Assembly (NCBI GenBank): GCA_002938205.1
Contig: PTKZ01000010.1
Location: 1-57,356, forward strand
From: Alphaproteobacteria bacterium MarineAlpha5_Bin5
Lineage (GTDB): Bacteria; Pseudomonadota; Alphaproteobacteria; HIMB59; GCA-002718135
DNA length: 57,356 nt
Reading direction: 5' to 3'
Notes under the pieces: model-generated
Databases searched by the model: none
Seen by the model: only the letters and a program-made list of their open reading frames with translations
What the model was told of the DNA's origin: nothing
Made by a program: the position numbers and the translations under genes
Shown: positions 18,660 to 28,111 of the stretch, piece after piece
Position numbering within the stretch: position 1 is the first letter of the stretch
How the letters are laid out: each line of letters starts with the position of its first letter

Positions 18660-19111
18660 TGCGTTGTCCGTTTTGTAGTAATCAAGATTCTCAGGTTAAA
18701 GATTCTAGACCTACAGAAGACAATACAGCGATACGTAGAAGAAGAATTTGTGAACAATGTGGTTCAAGATTTACAACGTTTGAAAGAATTCAATTAAGAG
18801 ACCTAATAGTAATAAAATCTAATACACAAAAAGAAAGTTTTGATAGAGATAAAATGTTCAGATCTATATCTTTAGCTTTAAGAAAAAGAAATATAGATTC
18901 AGAAAAAATTGAAAAAATAGTTAATGCAATTGTTAGAAAGTTGGAAAATTCAGGAGATACAGAAATCAAAACAGAAATTATTGGTCAATATATTATGGAA
19001 GCTCTGGCTATCTTGGATCAAGTTGCATATGTGCGTTTTGCTTCTGTTTATAAAAATTTTAGAGAAGTTAAGGATTTTGAAGATTTTTTAGGTAATTTAG
19101 AAGATAAATAA
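18659..19111 (+). CDS. nrdR: transcriptional repressor NrdR
   Basis: NrdR senses ATP/dATP and represses ribonucleotide reductase genes. With the ATG at 18659 (overlapping the glyA TGA) the protein starts with the family-typical MRCPFCSN; a TTG three bases earlier is less likely. The zinc ribbon has Cys 3, 6, 31 and 34 ([13 protein letters not shown]), and an ATP-cone follows ([17 protein letters not shown] onward). Length is 150. It lies before ribD, as in many alphaproteobacteria. Confidence 0.96.
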   Translation: MRCPFCSNQDSQVKDSRPTEDNTAIRRRRICEQCGSRFTTFERIQLRDLIVIKSNTQKESFDRDKMFRSISLALRKRNIDSEKIEKIVNAIVRKLENSGDTEIKTEIIGQYIMEALAILDQVAYVRFASVYKNFREVKDFEDFLGNLEDK

Positions 19112-19119
19112 ATTTTTAA

Positions 19120-20205
19120 GTGAAGTTAACACATCAAAAATTAATTAATCAAGCGCATGCTATAGCTAGAAGAAAATTTGGTACGACTTTCCCAAATCCA
19201 ATAGTAGGATGTGTAATAGCAAGGAATAAAAAAATTATATCTCAAGCAGTTACAAATAAATCTGGAAGACCTCATGCAGAAGAATTAGCTTTAAAAAAAG
19301 CAGGCAAAAAAGCAAAAGGCGCTTCTATGTATGTTACTCTCGAACCTTGTTTTCATAATTCTATTGCAGGATCATGTACTGATCAAATTTTAAGATCAGG
19401 AATTAAAGAAATTTTTATTTCCACTAGTGATCCTGATCCACGTACTAATAAGAAAAGTATAAAAAAGTTAAAATTAAACAAAGTAATAGTGCACACAGGT
19501 ATAGAAGAGGAGAAAACATTATCTTTAAATAAATTCTTTTTTGAGAGTTTGAAATTTTTAAAACCATATACAAAAATTAAAATGGCTATTTCTAAAGATG
19601 AAAAAATTGCGTGGAGTAATTATAAAAGTAAATGGATTTCTAATTCTAAAAGTAGAGATTATGCGCATAGATTAAGATTTAAAAGTCAGGCTATCCTAAC
19701 TACTTCTAAAACAATTATAAAAGATAATCCCAGGTTCACTATCAGAAAAAATGACAAAGTTATTAAACATATTACTATAATTATTATTGATAAAGATTTA
19801 AAAATTCCTTTAAAATCAAAGATATTAAAGGATATACATGAGAAAAGAATTATAATTTTTACTTCAAATAAAAATAAAAAATTCGATAAATTAAAAAGCA
19901 TTGGATGTGAAATAATTTTTTTAAAAAAAAATAAAAAAAGAAAATTAAGTTTAAAAAATATATTTAATAGAATTTACAAACTTAAGATTTATGACTTATT
20001 AGTCGAAGCAGGAGGTATATTTTTTACTAATTTACTTAAGAATAATTTAGTTAACGAAATTCATATTTTTAAAGCTAATTTTTCGATAGGCCAAAAAGGA
20101 AAACCTTTATTATTAGACAGAAAGTTAAATCAAGTTAATAAAAGAATCATCAAAAAAAGAAAATTTAATGATAATTATTACTATAAATACGTTATTAACA
20201 AATAA
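19120..20205 (+). CDS. ribD: bifunctional riboflavin deaminase/reductase RibD
   Basis: RibD carries out the deamination and reduction steps of riboflavin synthesis. The N-terminal deaminase domain has FPNPIVGCVI, HAEELAL (zinc His and catalytic Glu) and LEPCFHNSIAGSC (zinc cysteines). The C-terminal reductase domain, from about 145, has IKMAISKDEKIA and a late VEAGGIFFTNLL segment that matches the family GG motif. The start codon is GTG at 19120. At 361 residues it is full length. It overlaps the ribE ATG by one base. Confidence 0.94.
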   Translation: MKLTHQKLINQAHAIARRKFGTTFPNPIVGCVIARNKKIISQAVTNKSGRPHAEELALKKAGKKAKGASMYVTLEPCFHNSIAGSCTDQILRSGIKEIFISTSDPDPRTNKKSIKKLKLNKVIVHTGIEEEKTLSLNKFFFESLKFLKPYTKIKMAISKDEKIAWSNYKSKWISNSKSRDYAHRLRFKSQAILTTSKTIIKDNPRFTIRKNDKVIKHITIIIIDKDLKIPLKSKILKDIHEKRIIIFTSNKNKKFDKLKSIGCEIIFLKKNKKRKLSLKNIFNRIYKLKIYDLLVEAGGIFFTNLLKNNLVNEIHIFKANFSIGQKGKPLLLDRKLNQVNKRIIKKRKFNDNYYYKYVINK

Positions 20206-20795
20206 TGTTTACAGGTATAATTCAAGGATTAGGAACAGTAAAAAATTTTTCAAATGGTGTGTTAAAATTTTCTACTGATATAGATTTAAGTGATTGTAAG
20301 ATTGGTTCCTCTATATCTTGTAATGGAGTTTGTTTAACAATTATAAATATTGATAAAAAGGATAAAGAATTTATATTAACTGTTAATATAGGAGAAGAAA
20401 CAATATCAAGAACTATATTCAGTAATTACAAATTTAGTTTATCAAATAAGATTAATATTGAAAAATCATTAAAACTAGGGGATGAAATTGCAGGACATTT
20501 TGTTTATGGACATGTTGATTTAACAACAAAAATAGTAAATATAATTAAATTGGAAAAAAGCTGGGAGTTTATATTAAAAAAAGATATTAGAGATCAATTT
20601 AAATTTATTGTTGAAAAGGCTTCCGTTGCAATTAATGGCATATCTTTAACTATAGCAAAGGTTAAAGATAATTCATTTGCAATTTCAGTTATTCCACACA
20701 CATATTTAAATACAAATTTACATCTTTCTAAGATTAATGATTTAGTAAATGTTGAATTTGATTATCTGGCGAGATTTCAACAAAATAAATTATGA
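20205..20795 (+). CDS. ribE: riboflavin synthase alpha subunit
   Basis: It converts two lumazine molecules into riboflavin. The 196 residues form the usual two similar beta-barrel halves: MFTGIIQGLGTV with ISCNGVCLTI in the first, and GHFVYGHVDLT with VAINGISLTI in the second. The symbol ribE is used here for the alpha-type synthase (ribC in some organisms). It overlaps ribD by one base and the next gene by 4 bases, so the riboflavin genes form one operon. Confidence 0.96.
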   Translation: MFTGIIQGLGTVKNFSNGVLKFSTDIDLSDCKIGSSISCNGVCLTIINIDKKDKEFILTVNIGEETISRTIFSNYKFSLSNKINIEKSLKLGDEIAGHFVYGHVDLTTKIVNIIKLEKSWEFILKKDIRDQFKFIVEKASVAINGISLTIAKVKDNSFAISVIPHTYLNTNLHLSKINDLVNVEFDYLARFQQNKL

Positions 20796-21895
20796 TTAAA
20801 GATAATAATCAAATTAATCTATCTTCTATTGAAGAAATAATTGAAGAAGCTCGAAATGGCAAAATGTATATTTTAGTTGATGATCCTAATAGAGAAAATG
20901 AGGGTGATCTAATTATACCTGCGCAAATGATATCACCTGAATCAATAAATTTTATGGCTAAATATGGTAGAGGTTTAATTTGTTTAGCAATGACGAAACA
21001 AAGGATAAAAGAATTAGATTTACCATTAATGAATCCTAAAAACCAAACTAATGATTTAACTGCTTTTACTGTTTCAATTGAAGCAAAACATGGCATAACA
21101 ACTGGAATCTCTGCAGCCGATCGTGCACATACTATTTCAGTCGCAATAAACTATAATAAAAATAAAGAAGATTTGGTTTATCCCGGACATGTTTTCCCCT
21201 TGATGGCTTGGGATGGTGGAGTTCTTGAGAGAGCTGGTCATACTGAAGCAGCTGTAGATATCTCAAAAATTGCTGGCTTGAATCCTTCGGGAGTTATTTG
21301 TGAAATAATGAGTGATGATGGAACTATGTCACGCTTACCTGAAATCTGCTTATTTGCTTCAAAACATAATTTAAAAGTAGGAACTGTTTCTGATTTAATT
21401 AGATACAGGTTAAAGAATACGCAAATAGTTCAATTAATTTCTGAAAGACCTTTTGATAGTAAGATGGGTAAAGATTTTACATTAAAAATATTCAAAAATA
21501 AACTTTCAGGAGAAAAACATTATGCTTTAACCAAAAATATACAATCTGATTCAACTCCATATTTAGTAAGAATGCACAGATTAAATATAGAAAAAGATAT
21601 CTTTGCGGAAAAAAATATTTTTGGTGATGAAATTTTACATTCATTTAATTTAATTGAAGAAAAAGGTTCTGGAGCAATAGTTTTAATTAATAGTGATATA
21701 GCTCCAAATATTTACAAGGTATTTGATCAAAGAAATAAACAATCTAACAAGCTAGAACTTAGAGAATATGGAGTAGGTGCTCAAATTTTGAAAAATATTG
21801 GAATAAAAAAAATAATATTACTAACAAATTCTAATAAAAAAATTGTTGCCCTTGATGGTTTTGATATAGAAATAGTTCAACAAAAAAAAATATGA
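20792..21895 (+). CDS. ribB: 3,4-dihydroxy-2-butanone-4-phosphate synthase fused to a degenerate GTP cyclohydrolase II-like domain (RibBX type)
   Basis: Residues 1 to about 210 are a complete DHBP synthase that makes the four-carbon unit of riboflavin: DDPNRENEGDLI, RGLICLAM, RAGHTEAAVD and EIMSDDGTM. Residues 215-367 follow the GTP cyclohydrolase II fold (YLVRMHRLNI ... GSGAIVLI ... REYGVGAQIL). However, the zinc cysteines and most of the catalytic motif of true RibA are missing, so this half is probably not an active cyclohydrolase. Such RibB-RibX fusions are known in Proteobacteria. A separate ribA must lie elsewhere. It overlaps both neighbours by 4 bases. Confidence 0.92.
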   Translation: MIKDNNQINLSSIEEIIEEARNGKMYILVDDPNRENEGDLIIPAQMISPESINFMAKYGRGLICLAMTKQRIKELDLPLMNPKNQTNDLTAFTVSIEAKHGITTGISAADRAHTISVAINYNKNKEDLVYPGHVFPLMAWDGGVLERAGHTEAAVDISKIAGLNPSGVICEIMSDDGTMSRLPEICLFASKHNLKVGTVSDLIRYRLKNTQIVQLISERPFDSKMGKDFTLKIFKNKLSGEKHYALTKNIQSDSTPYLVRMHRLNIEKDIFAEKNIFGDEILHSFNLIEEKGSGAIVLINSDIAPNIYKVFDQRNKQSNKLELREYGVGAQILKNIGIKKIILLTNSNKKIVALDGFDIEIVQQKKI

Positions 21896-22293
21896 ATAAT
21901 AAAATATTAATTGTTTTATCAAACTATTATGAAGAGATTAGTGATAATTTACTTTCTGGCACAATAGAAGAAATAAATAATCATAATAATATAGAATATG
22001 AGATTGTTTATGCCCCTGGTAGTTTTGAAATTCCATATTTAATAAAAAAAAATATTGAAAAATTTGATGGTTTTATTGCCCTTGGATGTATAATTAGAGG
22101 TGAAACCTATCACTTTGAATTGATTGCTAATGAATGTTCACGCAAAATAATGGATATATCAAGTAAATATTTAAAACCTATTGGATTTGGTATTCTAACA
22201 TGTGAAAATGTAGAACAAGCTATTATTAGAAGTGACAAAAGTAAAAAAAATAAAGGTAGAGAAGCTGCTTTAGCGTGTATTAAGTTGCTATAA
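21892..22293 (+). CDS. ribH: 6,7-dimethyl-8-ribityllumazine synthase
   Basis: It joins the pyrimidine and four-carbon precursors to form lumazine, the substrate of riboflavin synthase, and usually forms large hollow assemblies. The 133-residue protein has APGSFEIPYLIKK, then LGCIIRGETYHFE with the catalytic His, and GFGILTCENVEQA. The short N-terminus lacks the extension found in icosahedral forms. Its ATG overlaps the stop of the previous gene (ATGA). Confidence 0.96.
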   Translation: MNNKILIVLSNYYEEISDNLLSGTIEEINNHNNIEYEIVYAPGSFEIPYLIKKNIEKFDGFIALGCIIRGETYHFELIANECSRKIMDISSKYLKPIGFGILTCENVEQAIIRSDKSKKNKGREAALACIKLL

Positions 22294-22301
22294 AAATTAT
22301 T

Positions 22302-22766
22302 ATGCAAAATTTATTAAAGTCTAAAACTAGGCTTGCGTTTATACAATACATATTTTTGTCACTATCAACTGATCAAGATTTAAAGAAAATAAAGGATGAT
22401 TTTGATAATTATTTCCATAATTTGGTTGTATCAAGTATCGAAGAAAATAAAGAAAACAAAATACAATATAACAAAAATTTTTTCAATAATCTCACAGATA
22501 ACTATATTATTTTTTTAAAAAAAAATGATATTAAATCTTTGATCAATTCATTTATAAATTTTGATAGAAATTTTGAGAAATGGAATATAATTAATCAATC
22601 TATAATTCTTTCAATAATAACAGAACTCAGCATAACTCCAAAAGATAAAATTAAAATTACACTTAATGATTATCTTAATATTGCAAAGAGCTTTATTACT
22701 TTAAAAGAACTAAAAATGATAAATGCTATCGCTGACAAGTTTTTAAATGAAAAAAAATATATTTAA
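22302..22766 (+). CDS. nusB: transcription antitermination factor NusB
   Basis: NusB with NusE (S10) binds boxA RNA and supports rRNA transcription. The 154-residue, all-helical protein is divergent. It keeps the N-terminal KTRLAFIQYIFLS pattern, and near the C-terminus STITELSIT-like and LNDYLNIAKSFI segments equivalent to the family's LRVAAYELL and EAVELAK helices. Position between ribH and thiL is the classic nusB site, which strongly supports the call. It overlaps thiL by 20 bases. Confidence 0.87.
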   Translation: MQNLLKSKTRLAFIQYIFLSLSTDQDLKKIKDDFDNYFHNLVVSSIEENKENKIQYNKNFFNNLTDNYIIFLKKNDIKSLINSFINFDRNFEKWNIINQSIILSIITELSITPKDKIKITLNDYLNIAKSFITLKELKMINAIADKFLNEKKYI

Positions 22767-23730
22767 TAATAAAATTACTACTGAGGATTTTATTATAGAT
22801 AAATATTTTTCTAAACTTAACTTTGGTAGATTTGAAACATTTAATTATAAAAATGATGCTGCTTTTTTAAAGTGTAAAAAAAATCATAAAATCATTACTA
22901 CCAATGATACAATCGTTGAAGGAATTGATTTTTATAAAAATAATGAACCTCAATCAATTGCTCAAAAAATTATTACAACTAATCTTTCTGATTTATCTGC
23001 AATGGGTGCTACCCCATATAGTTATATGTTGAGTTTATGTTTAAGTAGAAATATTGATTTAAATTGGTTAAAAAAATTTAGCTATCATTTATTTAAACTT
23101 CAAAAAAAATATAATTTTTTTCTCCTTGGAGGAGATTTATCTAAATCTAAACAACTTGTACTGTCTGGAACTTTTTATGGATATGCCAAGTCTAATTATA
23201 TTATTTCTCAAAATAAATTAAATATAAATGACGATATTTGGGTTACAGGTAATTTAGGAGAATCATACTTTGGTTACAAAATTAATAAATATAATAAATT
23301 TAATTTAAATAAAAAAATTCATAATTATTTTATAAAAAAATACTTATTCCCTGAACCATGTATGTTAGGATATAAAATTTCTAAATACTGCTCATCTGCA
23401 ATTGATATATCAGATGGTTTCTTTGGAGATTTAAATAAAATGTTAAATAATCAATTTGGAGCAGTTATAAATACAAAACATTTGCCAATTTCTGCATACT
23501 TAATAAAATTATTAAATAAAAAAATTATCAATTTAAATGAAGTTTTAAATTGGGGAGATGATTATGAATTGATTTTTACTGCAAAAAAATCACAAGAAAG
23601 TCTTTTAAAAAGAATTGCTAAAAAAAATAATACTAAAATTACTAAGGTTGGATATATAACTAAAAAACAAGGTATTTGTGATAATTTTTTCAAAGATATT
23701 GATTTTTGTAAATTTGATCATTTTGCCTAA
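22747..23730 (+). CDS. thiL: thiamine-monophosphate kinase
   Basis: ThiL phosphorylates thiamine monophosphate to the active cofactor TPP. The 327-residue protein has the AIR-synthase-like fold: YKNDAAFL (ATP/Mg loop), NDTIVEGIDF, TTNLSDLSAMGATP, LLGGDLSKS, and in the C-terminal half AIDISDGFFGDL and WGDDYELIFTA. The usual His of the VEGVHF motif is Asp here. Active ThiL fits the riboswitch-controlled ThiB-ThiP importer at 39659-42240. It ends an operon; hppA has its own spacer. Confidence 0.93.
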   Translation: MKKNIFNNKITTEDFIIDKYFSKLNFGRFETFNYKNDAAFLKCKKNHKIITTNDTIVEGIDFYKNNEPQSIAQKIITTNLSDLSAMGATPYSYMLSLCLSRNIDLNWLKKFSYHLFKLQKKYNFFLLGGDLSKSKQLVLSGTFYGYAKSNYIISQNKLNINDDIWVTGNLGESYFGYKINKYNKFNLNKKIHNYFIKKYLFPEPCMLGYKISKYCSSAIDISDGFFGDLNKMLNNQFGAVINTKHLPISAYLIKLLNKKIINLNEVLNWGDDYELIFTAKKSQESLLKRIAKKNNTKITKVGYITKKQGICDNFFKDIDFCKFDHFA

Positions 23731-23734
23731 AATC

Positions 23735-23784
23735 TTGATTTTTTATATAGTTTCTGTCATATGTCCGAAAAATTTTTCAAGGAG
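23735..23784 (+). promoter_or_regulatory. putative promoter and ribosome-binding site of hppA
   Basis: TTGATT at 23735-23740 and ATATGT at 23759-23764 are 18 bases apart, in the gap between thiL and hppA, and could be -35 and -10 elements. AAGGAG at 23779-23784 is a strong Shine-Dalgarno sequence 10 bases before the ATG. The separate signals suggest hppA is expressed independently of the riboflavin operon. Confidence 0.35.
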
Positions 23785-23794
23785 ATAAACTGAA

Positions 23795-25891
23795 ATGACT
23801 ATGATGCAAATTTTTATATTACTATGTGGTTTAGCAGCTGTGATTTATGGCTTAATTACATCAAGACAAATATTATCTTTGAGTACAGGTAATGAGAAAA
23901 TGGGAGAAATTGCAAATGCTATTCAAGAAGGTGCAAGAGCTTATTTAAATAGACAGTATATGACTATAGGAATTGTTGGTGTAATTATATTTATTTTAAT
24001 TTGGATTATTTTTGGATTATCTTCAGGTTTAGGATTTTTGATTGGAGCTTTTTTTTCTGGAGCAGCAGGATATGTTGGTATGAATATATCTGTAAGATCT
24101 AACGTTAGAACAACTGAAGCAGCTAGTTCTGGTCTTTCAGAAGGTTTGTCTGTCTCTTTTAAAGCTGGAGCAGTTACAGGTATGTTAGTAGCTGGCTTTG
24201 CTTTATTATCAATTGCACTTTACTATTTTATTCTCAATAATTCAGGTCTTTTTCCAGGAAGAGAAATTGTAGCACCTCTAGTATCTTTGGGCTTTGGTGC
24301 TTCTTTAATTTCAATTTTTGCAAGATTAGGAGGAGGTATATTCACTAAAGGTGCGGATGTCGGCGCTGATCTTGTTGGAAAAGTTGAAGCAGGAATTCCT
24401 GAAGACGATCCTAGAAATCCTGCAGTTATAGCAGATAATGTTGGCGACAATGTTGGTGATTGCGCTGGCATGGCAGCAGATCTATTTGAAACATATGTAG
24501 TAACAGTAGTGGCAACTATGGTATTAGCTTCTATCTTTTTTTCAGAAGTTACTGCTATGATGATGTATCCATTATCAATTGCAGGAGTTTGCATATTAGC
24601 AAGTATTGTAGGAACTTATTTTGTAAAATTGGGTAAAAGTCAAAATATAATGGCTGCTCTATACAAGGGTTTTGGAGTTTCTGCAATTTTATCTGCAGTT
24701 TTATTATATTTTATCACTGATCATGTAGTAGGTTTTGATAATGTATTTTTTATTAAAGAAAAAGCTTTTTCAGGTATGTCTCTTTTTTATTGTGGAATTT
24801 TAGGTTTAATAATTACTGGGTTAATCATATGGGTAACAGAATATTATACTGGCACTAATTATAGGCCAGTACAAAGCATAGCTAAAGCTTCTACCACAGG
24901 ACATGGAACAAATGTTATCCAAGGTCTTGCAATTAGCTTAGAGGCAACTGCACTTCCAGCAATTATCATAGTGGCTGGAATAATAGTAACTTATTCTCTT
25001 GCTGGTCTTTTTGGAATTGCTATAGCTGTTACAACCATGTTGGCATTAGCAGGGATGGTTGTAGCCTTAGATGCTTATGGTCCCGTAACTGATAATGCAG
25101 GAGGTATTGCTGAAATGGCTGAATTAGACGATAAAGTAAGAAAAACTACTGATGCCCTAGATGCAGTTGGTAACACCACAAAAGCAGTTACAAAAGGTTA
25201 CGCAATTGGATCTGCTGGGCTAGGTGCATTAGTTTTATTTGCTGCATATACTGAAGATTTAGAACACTTTGCATCAGATTCATCAAGTGCACTTTTTGGC
25301 ATTGACGTATCTTTTGATCTTTCAAATCCTTATGTAGTTGTTGGATTGTTAATTGGAGGTTTGCTACCTTTTTTATTTAGTGCTATGAGTATGACAGCTG
25401 TTGGAAGAGCTGCTGGAGCAGTCGTTATAGAAGTTAGAAGACAATTTAAGGAAATTCCTGGAATCATGGAGGGTACTGGAAAACCTGAATATGGAACATG
25501 CGTTGATATCCTTACAAAAGCAGCAATTAAAGAAATGATTTTACCTTCATTGTTGCCTGTTTTATCTCCTATAGTTATTTATTTTGTAATTTTGTTTATT
25601 GCTGGTAAAGCCGCAGCTTTGTCTTGTTTAGGTGCTTTATTATTAGGAGTAATTATAACTGGTTTATTTGTAGCTATAAGTATGACAGCAGGAGGTGGAG
25701 CTTGGGATAATGCGAAAAAGTATATTGAGGATGGTAATCATGGTGGAAAGGGAAGTGAAGCTCACAAAGCAGCAGTTACTGGTGATACCGTTGGCGATCC
25801 ATACAAAGATACAGCTGGTCCCGCAGTAAATCCCATGATAAAAATTACAAATATTGTAGCTTTATTACTGTTAGCTTCAATCGCTATTTAA
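23795..25891 (+). CDS. hppA: K+-independent membrane-bound proton-pumping pyrophosphatase
   Basis: It couples pyrophosphate hydrolysis to proton export, saving energy in slow-growing bacteria. The 698-residue protein has about 16 membrane helices and the substrate loops [43 protein letters not shown] and [14 protein letters not shown]. The determinant of potassium dependence reads GNTTKA with Lys, which marks the K+-independent proton-pumping class. The convergent bamE-like gene ends 1 base away, with no terminator between them. Confidence 0.97.
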   Translation: MTMMQIFILLCGLAAVIYGLITSRQILSLSTGNEKMGEIANAIQEGARAYLNRQYMTIGIVGVIIFILIWIIFGLSSGLGFLIGAFFSGAAGYVGMNISVRSNVRTTEAASSGLSEGLSVSFKAGAVTGMLVAGFALLSIALYYFILNNSGLFPGREIVAPLVSLGFGASLISIFARLGGGIFTKGADVGADLVGKVEAGIPEDDPRNPAVIADNVGDNVGDCAGMAADLFETYVVTVVATMVLASIFFSEVTAMMMYPLSIAGVCILASIVGTYFVKLGKSQNIMAALYKGFGVSAILSAVLLYFITDHVVGFDNVFFIKEKAFSGMSLFYCGILGLIITGLIIWVTEYYTGTNYRPVQSIAKASTTGHGTNVIQGLAISLEATALPAIIIVAGIIVTYSLAGLFGIAIAVTTMLALAGMVVALDAYGPVTDNAGGIAEMAELDDKVRKTTDALDAVGNTTKAVTKGYAIGSAGLGALVLFAAYTEDLEHFASDSSSALFGIDVSFDLSNPYVVVGLLIGGLLPFLFSAMSMTAVGRAAGAVVIEVRRQFKEIPGIMEGTGKPEYGTCVDILTKAAIKEMILPSLLPVLSPIVIYFVILFIAGKAAALSCLGALLLGVIITGLFVAISMTAGGGAWDNAKKYIEDGNHGGKGSEAHKAAVTGDTVGDPYKDTAGPAVNPMIKITNIVALLLLASIAI

Positions 25892-25892
25892 A

Positions 25893-26324
25893 TTATGGGG
25901 TTGTAGGAGCTTGCTGAGGTCCTACACCCCCAAAGATTTTTTCTATTAACCCTCTTTTAACAACATTATTTTGAGTTTCAATTTTGGCTAAAGAAATTTC
26001 ATTTTTGTCTAGAAGATTATAAGCTTTTCTAGAAATTATATTATTTTCAGAATCTATTTCAAATACAAATAAATAACTATATTCGGTCTTTGAATCAAAA
26101 AAATTATTTTCAATAATTTTTTCTGTGTAATAAAATAATTTATTCTCAATTGGGTCTTCAAAACTAGGTTTGCCTAATTTGCTCAATAGATCTGTTTTAT
26201 TAGATACGTTTAAATTGTTTAAATTATCCTGATCAATTATTTTACCAGAATAAATAGTTTGTTGACTACAGTTAGTTATAAAACTAACTAAGATTATTAA
26301 AAAAAAACCTTTATAGAAATACAT
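25893..26324 (-). CDS. bamE: outer-membrane assembly lipoprotein, BamE/SmpA-like
   Basis: BamE is a small lipoprotein of the beta-barrel assembly machine. The 143-residue protein begins with a lipoprotein signal (hydrophobic core, then FITNCS with the lipidated Cys at 19). It keeps a weak SmpA/OmlA core: VSNKTDLLSKLGKPSFEDP followed by strands ending in FVFEIDSENNI. The call rests mainly on context: in alphaproteobacteria the omlA/bamE gene lies divergent from the ubiquinol-cytochrome c chaperone gene, exactly as here. Its ATG is only 6 bases from the divergent start. The C-terminus is Gly/Pro/Gln-rich. Confidence 0.72.
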   Translation of the reverse strand: MYFYKGFFLIILVSFITNCSQQTIYSGKIIDQDNLNNLNVSNKTDLLSKLGKPSFEDPIENKLFYYTEKIIENNFFDSKTEYSYLFVFEIDSENNIISRKAYNLLDKNEISLAKIETQNNVVKRGLIEKIFGGVGPQQAPTTP

Positions 26325-26330
26325 ATTATA

Positions 26331-26843
26331 ATGATATTACAATATTTTTTAAAAAAAGAAAACAAACAGAAAATTTATTCTGATGAAGTTTATATTAAAA
26401 TAGTTGATTTAAGTAGAGATCTTCTTAATAATAATGATTTTTTCACTATCAAAAACTACAGATCTTCTTTTGAAATTATTTCTATAATTACTATATTTTA
26501 TCTGAAGAATTTTAAAGAGTTAAAGATCAAAGATTACGATAAAGTTAATGAACATATAATTAACAATCTTGTAAAAGATTTAGATAATAGTTTAAGGGAA
26601 AATGGTATTGGAGATATGTCGATAGGTAAATATGTTAAATCTTATGTAAAGAAATTTTACTACCGATTATCTAAATTAGATATCATTCTTAATGATTTAA
26701 ATAATCACGATTTTCATAAATATCTTGAAGAATTAAAAATAATTAAGCAAAATAAAACTCATAATGTTTTAATAAAATTAATGCACATTTATAAGGAAAT
26801 ACATAATTCGTTATCAGTTAATAAAAATGTATTAAATTATTGA
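26331..26843 (+). CDS. ubiquinol-cytochrome c chaperone family protein (CBP3/UQCC1-like)
   Basis: The mitochondrial relatives assist cytochrome b during assembly of respiratory complex III. The 170-residue protein has the family core LDNSLRENGIGDMSIGKYVK followed by a FYYRL segment (about residues 85-115), which fits the consensus D..LRE.GVGD..VGK..K....FYGR. The N-terminus MILQYFLKK matches the usual basic start. It sits between the bamE-like gene and rpmF as in other alphaproteobacteria. The DUF177/YceD gene normally found between it and rpmF is absent. Confidence 0.82.
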   Translation: MILQYFLKKENKQKIYSDEVYIKIVDLSRDLLNNNDFFTIKNYRSSFEIISIITIFYLKNFKELKIKDYDKVNEHIINNLVKDLDNSLRENGIGDMSIGKYVKSYVKKFYYRLSKLDIILNDLNNHDFHKYLEELKIIKQNKTHNVLIKLMHIYKEIHNSLSVNKNVLNY

Positions 26844-26860
26844 AATTATTAAAATATTAC

Positions 26861-26888
26861 TTGCATTATATCTATTTTTCAATATGTG
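26861..26888 (+). promoter_or_regulatory. putative rpmF promoter
   Basis: TTGCAT (26861-26866) and TATGTG (26883-26888) are 16 bases apart. The -10 region lies in TTTTTCAATATGT (26875-26887), which is repeated exactly before rplM at 28882-28894. The predicted transcript would start about 4 bases before the rpmF ATG at 26899. Inferred from sequence alone. Confidence 0.4.
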
Positions 26889-26898
26889 AACCTTAATT

Positions 26899-27090
26899 AT
26901 GGCAGTACCAAAAAGAAAAACATCACCATCAAAAAGAAATATGAGACGTTCACATGATTCTATAAAATCAAAAAATATTATTGAGGATAAAGAATCTGGG
27001 GAGCCTAGGTTATCGCATACGATTGATTTATCAACAGGCATGTATAAAGGTCGTCAAATTCTTAAGCAAAATTCTGATACAAAAAACTGA
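26899..27090 (+). CDS. rpmF: 50S ribosomal protein L32
   Basis: A 63-residue ribosomal protein with the standard N-terminus [20 protein letters not shown]. It lacks the zinc-binding cysteines present in some L32 forms, as in most proteobacteria. The later [19 protein letters not shown] segment corresponds to the usual LSHHV...GYYRGRQV. It lies 7 bases before plsX, a conserved pairing. No Shine-Dalgarno sequence is visible upstream, and the likely promoter is almost at the start codon. Confidence 0.96.
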   Translation: MAVPKRKTSPSKRNMRRSHDSIKSKNIIEDKESGEPRLSHTIDLSTGMYKGRQILKQNSDTKN

Positions 27091-27097
27091 ATAAGAA

Positions 27098-28111
27098 ATG
27101 TCTAATAGACAAATATCCATTGCAATTGATTCAATGGGAGGAGAAAAAAGTCCATTTAAGACTTTGAAAGGTTCTGAAATTTTCCATAATAAATATCCAA
27201 ATGTAAAATTAATTTTATTTGGAGATCGCGATAAAATATCTAATTCAATTGAAAAAAATAATTTTCAGTTAAATAATTATGAAATTATTCACTGTGCTGA
27301 AAATGTTAATGATACAGATAATCCAAATACTATTTTAAGATCTAGAAAGGAAAGCAGTATATTTAAAGGTTTAAGTTATGTTAAGGATAATAAAGATTCT
27401 GGTTTTGTATCAGCCGGTAATACTGCTGCTATAATGATACTATCAAGGTTGATTTTAGGTATGATTGAAGGTGTTGATAGACCTGCAATTTGTTCAGATA
27501 TTCCAAATAAAAAAAATTTTTCATTGATGTTAGATTTAGGAGCTAATGTTATGATTAATGCTTCGAATTTGTTTCAATTTGCACTGATGGGGTATTCATA
27601 TTTTTCTATAATAGACCCTAATAGAGATACTAAAATTGGAATAATTAATATAGGTACTGAGAATAATAAAGGTTTTGAATTTTTGCAAGAAGCTGCTGAT
27701 CTAATTTCCAATAGTTTTTTAAAAAACAATTTTATTGGATTTGTTGAACCTCATAAAATCACTTCCGGTCATTGTGATATATTGCTTTCAGATGGTTACA
27801 CTGGCAATATAATACTCAAAACTGCTGAAGGATTATCTGATTTCATTACTTCAAACTTAAAAAATGTCTTTATAAAATCATATAAAAATAAAATTGCCTA
27901 CAAAATACTTGAAAGAGATTTAAGAGTATTTAGAGATCAAATTAATCCAGAAAAATATAATGGAGCAACACTTATTGGTTTGAATAGTATTTCTGTCAAA
28001 AGTCACGGAAGTGCCAGTCCGTTTGCATTTAGCTATGCTTTAAAAAAATGTTATAATTTTATAGAAAATGATTTAAATCAAAAAATTATTTCTAATTTTA
28101 AAACTTTATGA
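27098..28111 (+). CDS. plsX: phosphate acyltransferase PlsX
   Basis: PlsX converts acyl-ACP to acyl-phosphate at the start of phospholipid synthesis. The 337-residue protein has IAIDSMGGEKSP at the N-terminus, then SAGNTAAIM, LDLGANV, and GFVEPHKI with the late SDGYTGNIILKTAEG. It overlaps ihfA by 4 bases (ATGA). In most relatives fabH lies between plsX and ihfA; it is missing here. Confidence 0.95.
   Translation: MSNRQISIAIDSMGGEKSPFKTLKGSEIFHNKYPNVKLILFGDRDKISNSIEKNNFQLNNYEIIHCAENVNDTDNPNTILRSRKESSIFKGLSYVKDNKDSGFVSAGNTAAIMILSRLILGMIEGVDRPAICSDIPNKKNFSLMLDLGANVMINASNLFQFALMGYSYFSIIDPNRDTKIGIINIGTENNKGFEFLQEAADLISNSFLKNNFIGFVEPHKITSGHCDILLSDGYTGNIILKTAEGLSDFITSNLKNVFIKSYKNKIAYKILERDLRVFRDQINPEKYNGATLIGLNSISVKSHGSASPFAFSYALKKCYNFIENDLNQKIISNFKTL

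Noticed and set aside
18656-18661. TTG start for nrdR
   Set aside because: The ATG three bases later gives the canonical MRCPFC start and the usual overlap with the glyA stop.
18431-18757. Minus-strand frame across the glyA-nrdR junction
   Set aside because: It is opposite two well-supported genes and matches no family.
19111-20205. FMN riboswitch before the riboflavin genes
   Set aside because: Only 8 bases separate nrdR and ribD, and no RFN-type conserved boxes are visible.
24223-24594. Long minus-strand reading frame inside hppA
   Set aside because: It lies entirely opposite conserved pyrophosphatase motifs, and its Thr/Ser/Pro-rich sequence is typical of a shadow frame.
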